From Flavobacterium chungbukense (GTDB lineage Bacteria; Bacteroidota; Bacteroidia; Flavobacteriales; Flavobacteriaceae): DNA of 64,000 nt. The stretch spans positions 787,610 to 851,609 of the forward strand of contig NZ_JAJGZV010000003.1 of NCBI RefSeq assembly GCF_020805785.1, read 5' to 3'. Under the pieces are notes generated by a model that was given only the letters and a program-made list of their open reading frames with translations, did not search any database and was not told where the DNA came from. This document shows, one piece after another, positions 54,261 through 62,202 of the stretch (position 1 is the stretch's first letter; every line of letters begins with the position of its first letter). Made by a program: the position numbers and the translations under genes.

Positions 54261-54635
54261 ATGTCAGACTTTTTACAAAATTTTCAAAACGATTTAAGAG
54301 ATAATGTAAACGGATTTATTGCTGTTTCGGTGACTGAAGTTGAAACAGGAATGTCTTATTGCTCCTTAACTGTTAAACCCGATTTTGATCCAGAATTGGC
54401 TTCTGCTTACAATTTAGAAGTTGTGAAAGCTAAATTGAACGCGATTAGAGCTTTAGGATTAGAGCAAAAAATTAATGATATTTTGATCACATTGACAGAT
54501 CAGATTCATATTATTGATTTATCCGAAGATGGAAGATATTTTATTTATTTAGCTGTAGATTCTACAAAAGCAAATCTTGGTTTAACAAGAGCAACTTTAT
54601 CTAAATACAAAAAAGATATTACATCTAAATTATAA
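54261..54635 (+). CDS. Roadblock-associated small protein, copy 2
   Basis: 124-residue paralogue of the protein at 42455: NVNGFIAVSVTEVETGMSY, FDPELASAYNLEVVKAKLNA, DILITLTDQIHIIDLS and STKANLGLTRATLSKYKKDI align without gaps. No signal, no enzyme motif. The strong conservation of AYNLEVVKAKLNA and QIHIID suggests a fixed interaction surface, perhaps with the LC7 protein encoded just upstream. Function unknown; a roadblock-like fold is my inference. Confidence 0.75.
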   Translation: MSDFLQNFQNDLRDNVNGFIAVSVTEVETGMSYCSLTVKPDFDPELASAYNLEVVKAKLNAIRALGLEQKINDILITLTDQIHIIDLSEDGRYFIYLAVDSTKANLGLTRATLSKYKKDITSKL

Positions 54636-54658
54636 TAACATTTGCCCCCAAAAATGAG

Positions 54659-54698
54659 AAAAAGGCTATTTCAACCTAGGTTAGAAATGGCCTTTTTT
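54659..54698. terminator. Bidirectional terminator after roadblock module 2
   Basis: AAAAAGGC ... GGCCTTTTTT imperfect stem with inner AACCTAGGTT palindrome. It separates the plus-strand module from the convergent hydrolase gene. Confidence 0.65.
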
Positions 54699-54713
54699 GA
54701 TTTTATAAGTCGT

Positions 54714-55490
54714 TTATTCGAAGAAATTCAGTAAAATGGTTTTCAGTTCTTCTTTATTTTCGATGTGGCTCATGTGCCCATCTTCAAAAGAAATAAGTTC
54801 AGCCGTAGTATCTTCAATTTGAGCAAGACTTTCTTCATAATTTAAAACGGGATCTTTTTTGCCTAAAATCAGTAAGACTGGAAATCTGTTTTCTTGTAAA
54901 AGCCATTCTCTGTCTTTTCGTATTTTCATCCCTTCTAAAGAAGCTACAATTCCTTGTAAAGGTGTTTTTAAAGCTTCAGCTTTTACTTTTTCTATTTCTT
55001 TGGCCAATCGAGTTCTGTTGTTTTCGCTAAATAAATTTGCAATGGCTAAACTCACAAAACTGATATAATTTTGTTTTACGGCTTTAATGGCGCGTGTTCT
55101 GTTTGTCTTTTTTTCCTCGCTATCTTCTTTAGAAGTTGAATTCTGTAAAACTAATTTTTGGATTTTTTTTGGATATAATTCGGCGAAAGCCAAACCAACA
55201 TAACCGCCCATTGAATGTCCTAAAATTATTGCTTTTTCGATTTTTAGAAATTCCAAAACTTCATTAACGGCATTGGCATTTTCTTCCATTTCATGAACGT
55301 AGCCTAAAGAATCAGATTCGCCATGACCTAATAAATCAATAGTAATAACGCGATGTTTTTTCGAAAAAAGATCGGCGTATTCTGTCCACATTTTTTTGTT
55401 TTCCAAGAAGCCATGAAGTAAAACTATTGCATTTCCTTCGCCAGAATCAGTAAAAGATATTTGGGTGTTTTTATATAGAATATTTTTCAA
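54714..55490 (-). CDS. Alpha/beta hydrolase
   Basis: 258-residue soluble hydrolase. The oxyanion motif LLHGFLENKKMW (24-35), nucleophile elbow GHSMGG with Ser93, probable acid Asp213 (LILGKKDPVL) and His239 (EDGHMSHIE) form a complete triad. The overall pattern is of small esterase or C-C hydrolase types; substrate unknown. The start that keeps the first strand is TTG at 55490. Its own leader and convergent terminator suggest a single-gene transcript. Confidence 0.9.
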   Translation of the reverse strand: MKNILYKNTQISFTDSGEGNAIVLLHGFLENKKMWTEYADLFSKKHRVITIDLLGHGESDSLGYVHEMEENANAVNEVLEFLKIEKAIILGHSMGGYVGLAFAELYPKKIQKLVLQNSTSKEDSEEKKTNRTRAIKAVKQNYISFVSLAIANLFSENNRTRLAKEIEKVKAEALKTPLQGIVASLEGMKIRKDREWLLQENRFPVLLILGKKDPVLNYEESLAQIEDTTAELISFEDGHMSHIENKEELKTILLNFFE

Positions 55491-55627
55491 AACATTTTTT
55501 TTATAGTATATAGTGCAAAGATAAAAAAGGTGAAATCATATAAGAAATATAAGTTCAATCAAGTTAAGAATATTATTTATTTGCGATAATTTTAATGAAT
55601 TTACAATGACCTGTATACTTCAAAATA

Positions 55628-55657
55628 AAAATGGCTTCCATTTCTGAAAGCCATTTT
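55628..55657 (-). terminator. Terminator after the AIM24-family gene
   Basis: AAAATGGCTT (55628-55637) pairs with AAGCCATTTT (55648-55657) just beyond the stop at 55663; T-rich on the minus strand. Confidence 0.65.
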
Positions 55658-55662
55658 GTAAA

Positions 55663-56466
55663 TTAAAATCGGTTATCACCATCCAAAAGATTTCCTAATC
55701 CGCCAAGAAGACTACCTTCATCACGACTGTTACCGCCAGATCTTGGTGCCGATGCAATAATCCGGTCAGCCAATCTAGAGAAAGGAAGCGACTGAATGTA
55801 AACCGTTCCTGGACCTTTTAAAGTAGCATAAAATAATCCTTCGCCACCAAAAATAGAATTCTTGATGCCGCCAATAAATTCGATGTCATAATCTACATCT
55901 TTGGTAAAACCAATAATACATCCTGTATCTACTTTTAGGATTTCGCCATGACCTAATACTTTTTTAGCCATTGTACCTCCAGAATGTACAAATGCCATTC
56001 CGTCTCCTTCAATTTTCTGCATGATAAAACCTTCACCGCCAAATAAACCGCGTCCAAGTTTCTGAGAGAATTCAATTCCAACAGAAACGCCTTTGGCAGC
56101 GCATAAAAATGAACTTTTTTGACAGATAAATTTACCTTGAAATTCCGTTAAATCAATTGGAAGGATTTTTCCAGGATAGGGCGATGCAAATGAAACTTTG
56201 CTTTTGCTGTTGCCTTGATTTAAAAATGCGGTCATAAACAAGCTTTCGCCAGTAAGAACTCTTTTGCCCGCATTTAAAAGTTTGCCAAACAAACCTGATC
56301 CCTGTTGCTGAGAACCATCTCCAAATATGGTTTCCATCTGAATGTTGTTTTCCATCATCATAAAACTGCCCGCTTCGGCAATTACAATTTCCTGCGGATC
56401 CAATTCTATTTCGACATATTGCATTTCTTCTCCAAAAATCTGATAATCTATTTCGTGCGCTTGCAT
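55663..56466 (-). CDS. AIM24/TIGR00266 family protein
   Basis: 267-residue protein of the AIM24 (TIGR00266) family: VEIELDPQEIVIAEAGSFMMM, GLFGKLLNAGKRVLTGESLFMTAFLN, GKILPIDL, LFGGEGFIMQKIEGDG and GEGLFYATLKGPGTVYIQSLP are its repeated beta-roll motifs. The family forms trimeric beta barrels and has no established bacterial function. It ends in a Gly-rich tail (SLLGGLGNLLDGDN). Single gene between a hydrolase and an unknown gene. Confidence 0.9.
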   Translation of the reverse strand: MQAHEIDYQIFGEEMQYVEIELDPQEIVIAEAGSFMMMENNIQMETIFGDGSQQQGSGLFGKLLNAGKRVLTGESLFMTAFLNQGNSKSKVSFASPYPGKILPIDLTEFQGKFICQKSSFLCAAKGVSVGIEFSQKLGRGLFGGEGFIMQKIEGDGMAFVHSGGTMAKKVLGHGEILKVDTGCIIGFTKDVDYDIEFIGGIKNSIFGGEGLFYATLKGPGTVYIQSLPFSRLADRIIASAPRSGGNSRDEGSLLGGLGNLLDGDNRF

Positions 56467-56644
56467 AATTTTTAAATTTTGTTTTTTAAAATTAGACTAA
56501 TGATTCTGCCAAATGTTACAGAGTTTAGTGTGTTTCAGCTGTTTTTAAAAACATTAAGTAATTTTGTTATTTTAAATTAGTCTTAATTATGTGTTTAATT
56601 GCTTTAAATTCTATATTTTTGCACCGTTATTATATTTTATCAGA

Positions 56645-57001
56645 ATGGCATTAGTTAGTGATTTGACCACCAAAGTATTATTTGAAACCGAAAAAGGATA
56701 CAGTTATCAATGTGATTTGACCAATAGTATAATCATCAATTTTGTTGATACAGTGTCAAGTTATAAGATTCACGATTTTTTGATTTTTCAAAGAAAGGTT
56801 AATAGCGTTGACATTTTGAATATGCTTTATGACTTATCAGATCAGTCAGACGCACAGTTGATAGAAACTACCAAAAGAAATTTTTCCAGAAATCTTACTA
56901 TCTGTGAAATAGTGCAGTTAAGAGATTTATTAAACGGAACTAAATTTACCCTCACCCTACATTCTATGCTTTGCAATATTGTAAACGTCGAGCTTATTTA
57001 G
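56645..57001 (+). CDS. Uncharacterised small protein
   Basis: 118 residues from the ATG at 56645 (MALVSDLTTKVLFETEKGYSY); an upstream in-frame start would add 18 hydrophobic residues encoded in the promoter-like region (TATTTTTG near 56617). The body is mixed alpha/beta with no motif I recognise; the middle (SVDILNMLYDLSDQSDAQLIE) looks helical. It precedes the ferritin-like gene on the same strand by 90 bases. Function unknown. Confidence 0.6.
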   Translation: MALVSDLTTKVLFETEKGYSYQCDLTNSIIINFVDTVSSYKIHDFLIFQRKVNSVDILNMLYDLSDQSDAQLIETTKRNFSRNLTICEIVQLRDLLNGTKFTLTLHSMLCNIVNVELI

Positions 57002-57091
57002 ATTCTTACTTAGATTAAATCCAAATTTTCAAGGGTTTACAGTTGCCGTCTTTAATTTTTGTAATTTTACATATATAAAAAATTAAAGGTT

Positions 57092-57610
57092 ATGAAAGAT
57101 TTACTAAGAACACGTACTTCATTAGTTGAAGGAATCGAAAATATATTGAACTTACAAGCAAAATTAGAAAGTGATGCTTCTAATAAATATTTGGCTATGG
57201 CTGCATGGTTGGATAGAAACGGTTATGCAAATACAGCATCTTATTTGTACAAGCAAGCAGAAGAAGAAAGAGAGCATTTTCTAAAAGTTTTCAAATATAT
57301 TACAGATATGGGAGGGATTGCAGTTACGCCATCTATTCCAGAAGTACAGCAAGAGTTTGCTTCTTTGAGAGAAGTATTCGAAATTGCTTTGCAAAACGAA
57401 ATTGCTGTTACTCAAGCAATCAATAAAGTAATCGCTAAATGTAGAGCAGAAAATGATTATGCTACAGAAGATTTTATGATGTGGTATGTAGCTGAGCAGA
57501 GAGAAGAAGAGAAAAACGCAAGAAGAGCTTTAGAGCTTTTTGACTTGATTAACGAAAATGCAGCTGATGGAAAATTCCAATTGGATGTGCAAATAGCAAA
57601 AATCGGATAA
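57092..57610 (+). CDS. Ferritin-like iron-storage protein
   Basis: 172 residues with the four-helix ferritin fold. Di-iron ligands are suggested by the patterns KLESDASNKYLAMAAWL, AEEEREHFLKVFKY and NEIAVTQAINKVIAKCRAE, and by AEQREEEKNARRALELFDL. It looks like the non-heme bacterial ferritin (Ftn) type rather than Dps or bacterioferritin. Ferritins oxidise and store iron, protecting against Fenton chemistry. Ends in a strong terminator shared with pepP. Confidence 0.9.
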   Translation: MKDLLRTRTSLVEGIENILNLQAKLESDASNKYLAMAAWLDRNGYANTASYLYKQAEEEREHFLKVFKYITDMGGIAVTPSIPEVQQEFASLREVFEIALQNEIAVTQAINKVIAKCRAENDYATEDFMMWYVAEQREEEKNARRALELFDLINENAADGKFQLDVQIAKIG

Positions 57611-57633
57611 ATAACCGATTTATAAATTTAAAA

Positions 57634-57666
57634 AAGCCCTTAATAATTTATTAAGGGCTTTCTTTT
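57634..57666. terminator. Bidirectional terminator between ferritin and pepP
   Basis: AAGCCCTTAATAA (57634-57646) with complement at 57648-57660, then TTTCTTTTT on the plus strand; As precede it for the minus strand. Confidence 0.75.
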
Positions 57667-57669
57667 TAT

Positions 57670-58962
57670 CTATTCATTCATCAAAGTTTCGATCTCGTCA
57701 ACTTCAACAGGAATATTTCTCATTAAGTTAAAAGGTTCTCCTTTTTCCTGAACCACAACATTATCTTCTAAACGAATTCCGAACTTCTCATTAGGAATGT
57801 AGATTCCTGGTTCAACTGTAAAAACCATATTAGGTTTCATTGGTTCGTGAAGCAAACCATAATCGTGCGTGTCCAATCCCATGTGGTGAGACGTTCCGTG
57901 CATGAAATATTTTTTATATGCTGGCCATTCTGGATTTTCGTTCTGAACATCGGCTTTGTCCAATAAGCCTAAACCTAACAATTCAGAAGTCATGATTTTA
58001 CCCACTTCAATATGATATTGTTTCCAAAGTGTTCCAGGAGTAAGCATTTTAGTTGCTTCGTTTTTAACTCTCAAAACAGCATTGTAAACCGCTTTCTGAC
58101 GCTCAGAAAAACGTCCTGAAACCGGAATCGTTCTCGTCATATCGCTAGAATAATTAGCATATTCTGCCGCAACGTCTAATAAAATTAAATCTCCAGCTTT
58201 ACATTGCTGATTGTTTTCGATATAATGTAAAACATTTGCATTATTTCCAGAAGCGATAATTGGTGTGTAAGCAAAACCTTTAGAACGGTTACGAATAAAT
58301 TCGTGAGCCAATTCGGCTTCGATTTCATATTCGGTAACATTTGGTTTTACAAAACCTAATAATCTGCGGAAACCTTTTTCTGTAATATCACAAGCGTGCT
58401 GAATCAAATCGATTTCTTCGCTTTCTTTTACAGAACGAAGTCTTTGTAAAATTGGGTTGCTTTTCGCAACATTGTGCGCTGGATAACGTTCTTTCCACCA
58501 TTTTACAAAACGAGCCTCGCGAGTTTCTGTTTCAACAGTCGCACGGTAATGTTCGTTTGTATTAATGTACATCGTTTCAGCATACGTCATCATTTCGTTC
58601 AAAACTTTATGAAAATCTTGCAACCAATAAACCGTTCTAATTCCAGAAACCTGAAAAGCACGTTCTTTAGTCAGTTTTTCGCCTTCCCAAACTGCAATAT
58701 GATCGTTAGTTTCTCTTAAAAAAAGAATTTCTCTTTGACTTTCGTAAGGCGCATCTGGAAACAAAAGCAAAACGCTTTCTTCCTGATCTACACCGCTCAG
58801 ATAAAAAATATCTCTATGTTGTGCAAACGGCAAAGTACTGTCGGCACTAATTGGGTAAATGTCGTTTGAGTTGAATACGGCAACAGAATTAGGTTTCATT
58901 TCAGCCATGAACTTTCTGCGGTTTTTTACAAAAAGTGCGCTGTTTATTTGATGATATTTCAT
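57670..58962 (-). CDS. pepP: Xaa-Pro aminopeptidase (aminopeptidase P)
   Basis: 430-residue M24B metallopeptidase that removes N-terminal residues preceding proline. The N-terminal creatinase-like domain (about 1-170) is followed by the pita-bread catalytic domain with metal ligands Asp in LLDVAAEYANYSSDMTRT (two Asp), His in HGTSHHMGLDTHD, and Glu in FTVEPGIYIP and IRLEDNVVV. All five are present, so an active enzyme is expected. Convergent with the ferritin gene. Confidence 0.94.
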   Translation of the reverse strand: MKYHQINSALFVKNRRKFMAEMKPNSVAVFNSNDIYPISADSTLPFAQHRDIFYLSGVDQEESVLLLFPDAPYESQREILFLRETNDHIAVWEGEKLTKERAFQVSGIRTVYWLQDFHKVLNEMMTYAETMYINTNEHYRATVETETREARFVKWWKERYPAHNVAKSNPILQRLRSVKESEEIDLIQHACDITEKGFRRLLGFVKPNVTEYEIEAELAHEFIRNRSKGFAYTPIIASGNNANVLHYIENNQQCKAGDLILLDVAAEYANYSSDMTRTIPVSGRFSERQKAVYNAVLRVKNEATKMLTPGTLWKQYHIEVGKIMTSELLGLGLLDKADVQNENPEWPAYKKYFMHGTSHHMGLDTHDYGLLHEPMKPNMVFTVEPGIYIPNEKFGIRLEDNVVVQEKGEPFNLMRNIPVEVDEIETLMNE

Positions 58963-59397
58963 AATTATTTCGTTTTTGAACTTCGAATTTCAAAATTAGT
59001 GAATTTGAAGTAATGACGTATAATTGATTTTATTAAAGTTTTCTTATTTGTTTTGGTTCTATTTTTTGAGTGTTTATTTAACCGCAAAGAGCGCTAAGGT
59101 TTTACGCAAGGTTCGCAAAGCTTCTACCTAATCTTGTCATTTCGAGGAACGAGAAATCTTCGGAAGTAACTCTACAAAGATTGGAAAAATCTTAGCAACT
59201 TAGAACCTTAGAATCTCAGAATCTTAATTTGGGCGTGCCCCTCCGGGTCGGGCTTTCGGCTATATCTTTTATTCCGCTCCGCTTCATAAAAGGATACCGC
59301 CTCTATCCCTCACGCTTAGAGTTTCAAAAGAAATTTAATGGTTAAATAAGGTTTAATTATCCAATTTTGTATCTTGTGATGAATTACTTGGGTAAAA
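58963..59397. other. Repeat-bearing intergenic region, accessory boundary
   Basis: About 435 bases without a gene. It contains a degenerate half of the GTCATTTCGA-type element near 59129-59190 (with the core variant TCTACAAAGATTG at 59171-59183), CGCAAAGAGCGCTAAGG-like short repeats near 59082, and the GC-rich block at 59232-59315. From here to the window end, small unknown genes and repeats dominate. Confidence 0.5.
59232..59315. repeat. GC-rich block of unknown nature
   Basis: Begins GGGCGTGCCCCTCCGGGTCG and ends near CTCTATCCCTCACGC. Its base composition is far from that of its surroundings, and the inverted pair CCGCTCCGCTTCATAAAAGG hints at structure. I recall similar blocks between genes in other Bacteroidota, but no copy lies elsewhere in this window. 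Confidence 0.5.
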
Positions 59398-59973
59398 ATG
59401 AAAGAACTATTAATTGAAAGTAATGGAATAAAAACAGATCAGTATTTTATACCACCGTTTGAGTTAAAAGAAGGAGAGGTAGTTATTTTGTATTTATATG
59501 GAGGGCCTCATTTTCAAGACATCAAAACGGAATTGGTTAATGTTTTTACTGGAAAAATAAAAAATGAAAATGTGATTGTTACTAAGTCCTTGACTTATGT
59601 TGATTATTTTAAAGAATCAAAATTTAGAAATTTGTTTTTTCCAGTTAGAGTTGGTGAATATTTACAGAAAAGTTCAAATCTAGAAAGTGAATTTATCCAA
59701 AAAATTTACGAAATTCCATGGATTAATAAAAAGACTAAAATAAATGAACTTTACTGGAGTTCTAAAAGATTACTTTCATTATACGCAACATTTTCTAAAA
59801 CAAAATATATCGTTTTTGAGTTAGCTGGATTAGGACCTTTTGATGCAAAAGAAAACTACAATATAGTTAGAAATGAAATTAGAAAAGGTGGCGCTGCAAT
59901 ACTTATTGATTGGGCTTCTGATATGAAAGATGATTGTGATAAATTTATAACTTTAGAATGGCTGTCAGTTTAA
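59398..59973 (+). CDS. Uncharacterised protein
   Basis: 191 residues. The C-terminal part (YIVFELAGLGPFDAKENYNIV, GGAAILIDWASDMKDDCDKFI) faintly recalls the Walker B/D-loop region of an ABC-type ATPase (hydrophobic strand, Gly-rich turn, Asp), but there is no Walker A, so ATP hydrolysis is unlikely. It may be a decayed or specialised derivative. It precedes a GNAT gene by 15 bases, so the two could be cotranscribed. Function unknown. Confidence 0.6.
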   Translation: MKELLIESNGIKTDQYFIPPFELKEGEVVILYLYGGPHFQDIKTELVNVFTGKIKNENVIVTKSLTYVDYFKESKFRNLFFPVRVGEYLQKSSNLESEFIQKIYEIPWINKKTKINELYWSSKRLLSLYATFSKTKYIVFELAGLGPFDAKENYNIVRNEIRKGGAAILIDWASDMKDDCDKFITLEWLSV

Positions 59974-59988
59974 ATTGATCTAAAATTC

Positions 59989-60426
59989 ATGAACTCTAAA
60001 ATCAAAATCAGAAAAATCAAAAACCAAGATCTAGATTTCATCTACAAATCAATCTGCGAACTCGAAAATGAACTTTTAGATTTTGAAGTTTTTAAAACCA
60101 TATTCATTGAAAATATTTCAAACCCAAAAAATCTTTATCTCATTGCCGAAAACGAAACAGAAGGGTTAGGATTTATTAGCTTTCATATCCAAAATCTTTT
60201 GCATCATTGCGGATTGGTAGGAGAAATTCAGGAGTTTTTCATTCATCAAAAATATCGAGGCCAAGATGTTGGAAGAATATTGATAAATGAGATTTTAAAT
60301 TATTCAGAAAATAATAATTTAAAAAGCATCGAAGTAACGACAAACAAAAAGCGAGTAGAGAATGTAGCGATTTATGAAAATCTTGGTTTTAGTTTGAGTC
60401 ATAATAAGTTTACGATTTATAAATAA
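59989..60426 (+). CDS. GNAT-family N-acetyltransferase
   Basis: 145-residue acetyltransferase. The acetyl-CoA pyrophosphate loop is KYRGQDVGRILINEIL, close to Q/RxxGxG/A, and the following ENNNLKSIEVTTNKKRVENVAIYENLGF is the typical end of the GNAT fold with a catalytic-region Tyr. Substrate unknown. Located in an accessory region beside repeats; the preceding gene is 15 bases away on the same strand. Confidence 0.87.
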   Translation: MNSKIKIRKIKNQDLDFIYKSICELENELLDFEVFKTIFIENISNPKNLYLIAENETEGLGFISFHIQNLLHHCGLVGEIQEFFIHQKYRGQDVGRILINEILNYSENNNLKSIEVTTNKKRVENVAIYENLGFSLSHNKFTIYK

Positions 60427-60447
60427 TTATTGAGCTTTCAGTGTAGT

Positions 60448-60553
60448 TTGTCATTTCGACCGAAGGGAGAAATCACAATAGTAATTCGACAAAGATTGGC
60501 GATTTTGCTTGCGGAGTTTCTTGTGTGATTTCTCCCTTCGGTCGAAATGACAA
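60448..60553. repeat. GTCATTTCGACCGAAGGG long-hairpin element
   Basis: Perfect 30-bp arms (60448-60477 and 60524-60553) around a 46-base centre containing TCGACAAAGATTG (60486-60498). It lies between the GNAT and LytTR genes and could act as a hairpin terminator or as a mobile repeat. Confidence 0.85.
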
Positions 60554-60588
60554 GATTATAGCTGAAACTTTAAAATCCATACTAAAAA

Positions 60589-61329
60589 GTGAAACAGCTT
60601 AATATTTCCATAAAACATAATCTTGTAGTCGGTTTACTGATTGCTTTATGGCTTTTTGTTTTTGCTTTCATCATTAAACCTTTTGATGACGGAACGATAA
60701 ATTTAAGAGCATGGTTTTTTCTAAGTTTTAGCTTTAGTTTTATGGCGTTTTTATGCTATGGTCTTTTGGCAATTATTCAAAAAAGCTTTTATCAAAAAAT
60801 AGGAAAATGGAATATCAGTTTAGAAATAACAGCCATTTTGCTCTTTCATTTGCTATATCTAATTGGAGTTTTTGCCTTCTATAAAAGTCCAATTTTAAAT
60901 GGCGGTTATGCTTTCTCTGAATTCTTTTCGGTAATATTTATAAAAGTCGTTTTAATTGTTACTCCAATAATTATTCTCTCAAGACGATATTTAATTAAAC
61001 TAATTCCAATAAAAGAGGATGTTTTAATAATTAGAGGAGAAAACAGATTAGATATTCTAAAAATCAATAAATCCGATTTAGTCTGTATTTCGAATGCACA
61101 GAATTACGTTGAGATTTTTTATCTCGAAAATGATAAACTTCAGGCAAAACTCATTCGGTCTTCTCTCAAAAAAGTGCAGGATGATTTCGGGTTTTTGATT
61201 CAAATTCATCGTTCGCATCTCATAAATCCGATTCATTTTAAATCTTGGAGAAATGCAAATACTATTATTTTGACTCAAATTGAACTTCCTGTTTCTAGAA
61301 ATTACAAAGAGGCTTTATTGACTTTGTAA
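60589..61329 (+). CDS. Membrane-bound LytTR-type regulator
   Basis: 246 residues: four hydrophobic segments in the first 130 residues, then a LytTR DNA-binding domain (about 145-246: DLVCISNAQNYVEIFYLEND, RSSLKKVQDDF, IQIHRSHLINPIHFKSW, LPVSRNYKEALLTL). Membrane-tethered LytTR proteins of this layout have no receiver domain and are common in Bacteroidota. The start is GTG at 60589, 36 bases after the long hairpin. Its likely target is nearby, perhaps the membrane-protein gene that follows. Confidence 0.88.
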   Translation: MKQLNISIKHNLVVGLLIALWLFVFAFIIKPFDDGTINLRAWFFLSFSFSFMAFLCYGLLAIIQKSFYQKIGKWNISLEITAILLFHLLYLIGVFAFYKSPILNGGYAFSEFFSVIFIKVVLIVTPIIILSRRYLIKLIPIKEDVLIIRGENRLDILKINKSDLVCISNAQNYVEIFYLENDKLQAKLIRSSLKKVQDDFGFLIQIHRSHLINPIHFKSWRNANTIILTQIELPVSRNYKEALLTL

Positions 61330-61431
61330 ATTTCATACCTAAAACACTGCATTTCGTACCTATGTCAATAAAACTGCACTTTCGGCTGGATTTTCATTTT
61401 AGTTTTGCTTCAATAAATTTTAAAACTAATT

Positions 61432-61986
61432 ATGAAAACAAAACATTTTTGCCAAATTGGATTACTATTTTTCTTAGCCAGTTATTTATTATTTTCTAAC
61501 CTTTTACCAAGTTTAAATACTTCGATAGATTTTGCGCATTGGTTTAATTTGATTGGAGCTTGTTTTTTATTGTCGTTTAATGATATATTTCCTAAAAACA
61601 GAATAAATGCAGTTGCTTCTTTATTGTTAACTTTAGGCGTCATTGCACACATCGGACTTTGTACAATCGATTTTATAATGTCGAGTTACGGAAATAACGA
61701 AATTGCAAAAGAGGCATTAAGTCATCAAATCAGTAATTCGCCAAGTATTTTGTATCCATTTGTGGTTGTTGGTCCGTCTTTGCTTTTTCTCGGTTTGGCT
61801 TTGCATGCATTTACTTTTATAAAAACAGAAACCTTGAAATCTTTAATGGTAATTCTTGGTTCGGTTGCTGTGGGAGTTTCTTTTTTTGTTTTGAAAAATG
61901 GAGTTTTTATGTTTTTGAGTTGTTTCATTTTTGTTTTTGGATTGGGATTATTGCTTTATGTGTCACGACCTTTGTCAAAGTTTTAA
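61432..61986 (+). CDS. Multi-span membrane protein ending in a repeat
   Basis: 184 residues with about six hydrophobic segments and almost no soluble part. No family recognised. It lies 100 bases after the LytTR gene on the same strand and is a plausible target. The last residues (RPLSKF) are encoded by the first arm of the palindrome beginning at 61968, so the original C-terminus may have been replaced when the repeat was inserted. Confidence 0.65.
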   Translation: MKTKHFCQIGLLFFLASYLLFSNLLPSLNTSIDFAHWFNLIGACFLLSFNDIFPKNRINAVASLLLTLGVIAHIGLCTIDFIMSSYGNNEIAKEALSHQISNSPSILYPFVVVGPSLLFLGLALHAFTFIKTETLKSLMVILGSVAVGVSFFVLKNGVFMFLSCFIFVFGLGLLLYVSRPLSKF

Positions 61987-62117
61987 ACTTTGACAAAGGT
62001 TTAAGTACAAAGTTTGTCATCCTGAGCGAAGTCGAAGGACACGCAAGTAGCTCCGCGACAATAGTCCAATCTTTGTCGAACAACTTACGTGTCCTTCGAC
62101 TTCGCTCAGGATGACAA
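61968..62117. repeat. Composite repeat, copy 1
   Basis: Two parts. First an almost gapless palindrome ACCTTTGTCAAAGTTT (61968-61983) with complement at 61985-62000. Then a hairpin with perfect 30-bp arms (62014-62043 and 62088-62117, beginning TTGTCATCCTGAGCGAAG), whose centre holds CAATCTTTGTCGA at 62067-62079. A second copy in the same orientation starts at 62873. Confidence 0.85.
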
Positions 62118-62202
62118 TTCGATGAAAATAGAAAAAGGAAACATTCGCTTCAGTTTTTTATTTGAAATTCGTATTTTCGTTGCATAATCATAATAAGAAG
62201 AT

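Noticed and set aside
59398..59973. ABC transporter ATPase
   Set aside because: Only a faint Walker B/D-loop-like stretch is present; there is no Walker A or signature motif, so the gene was left as uncharacterised.
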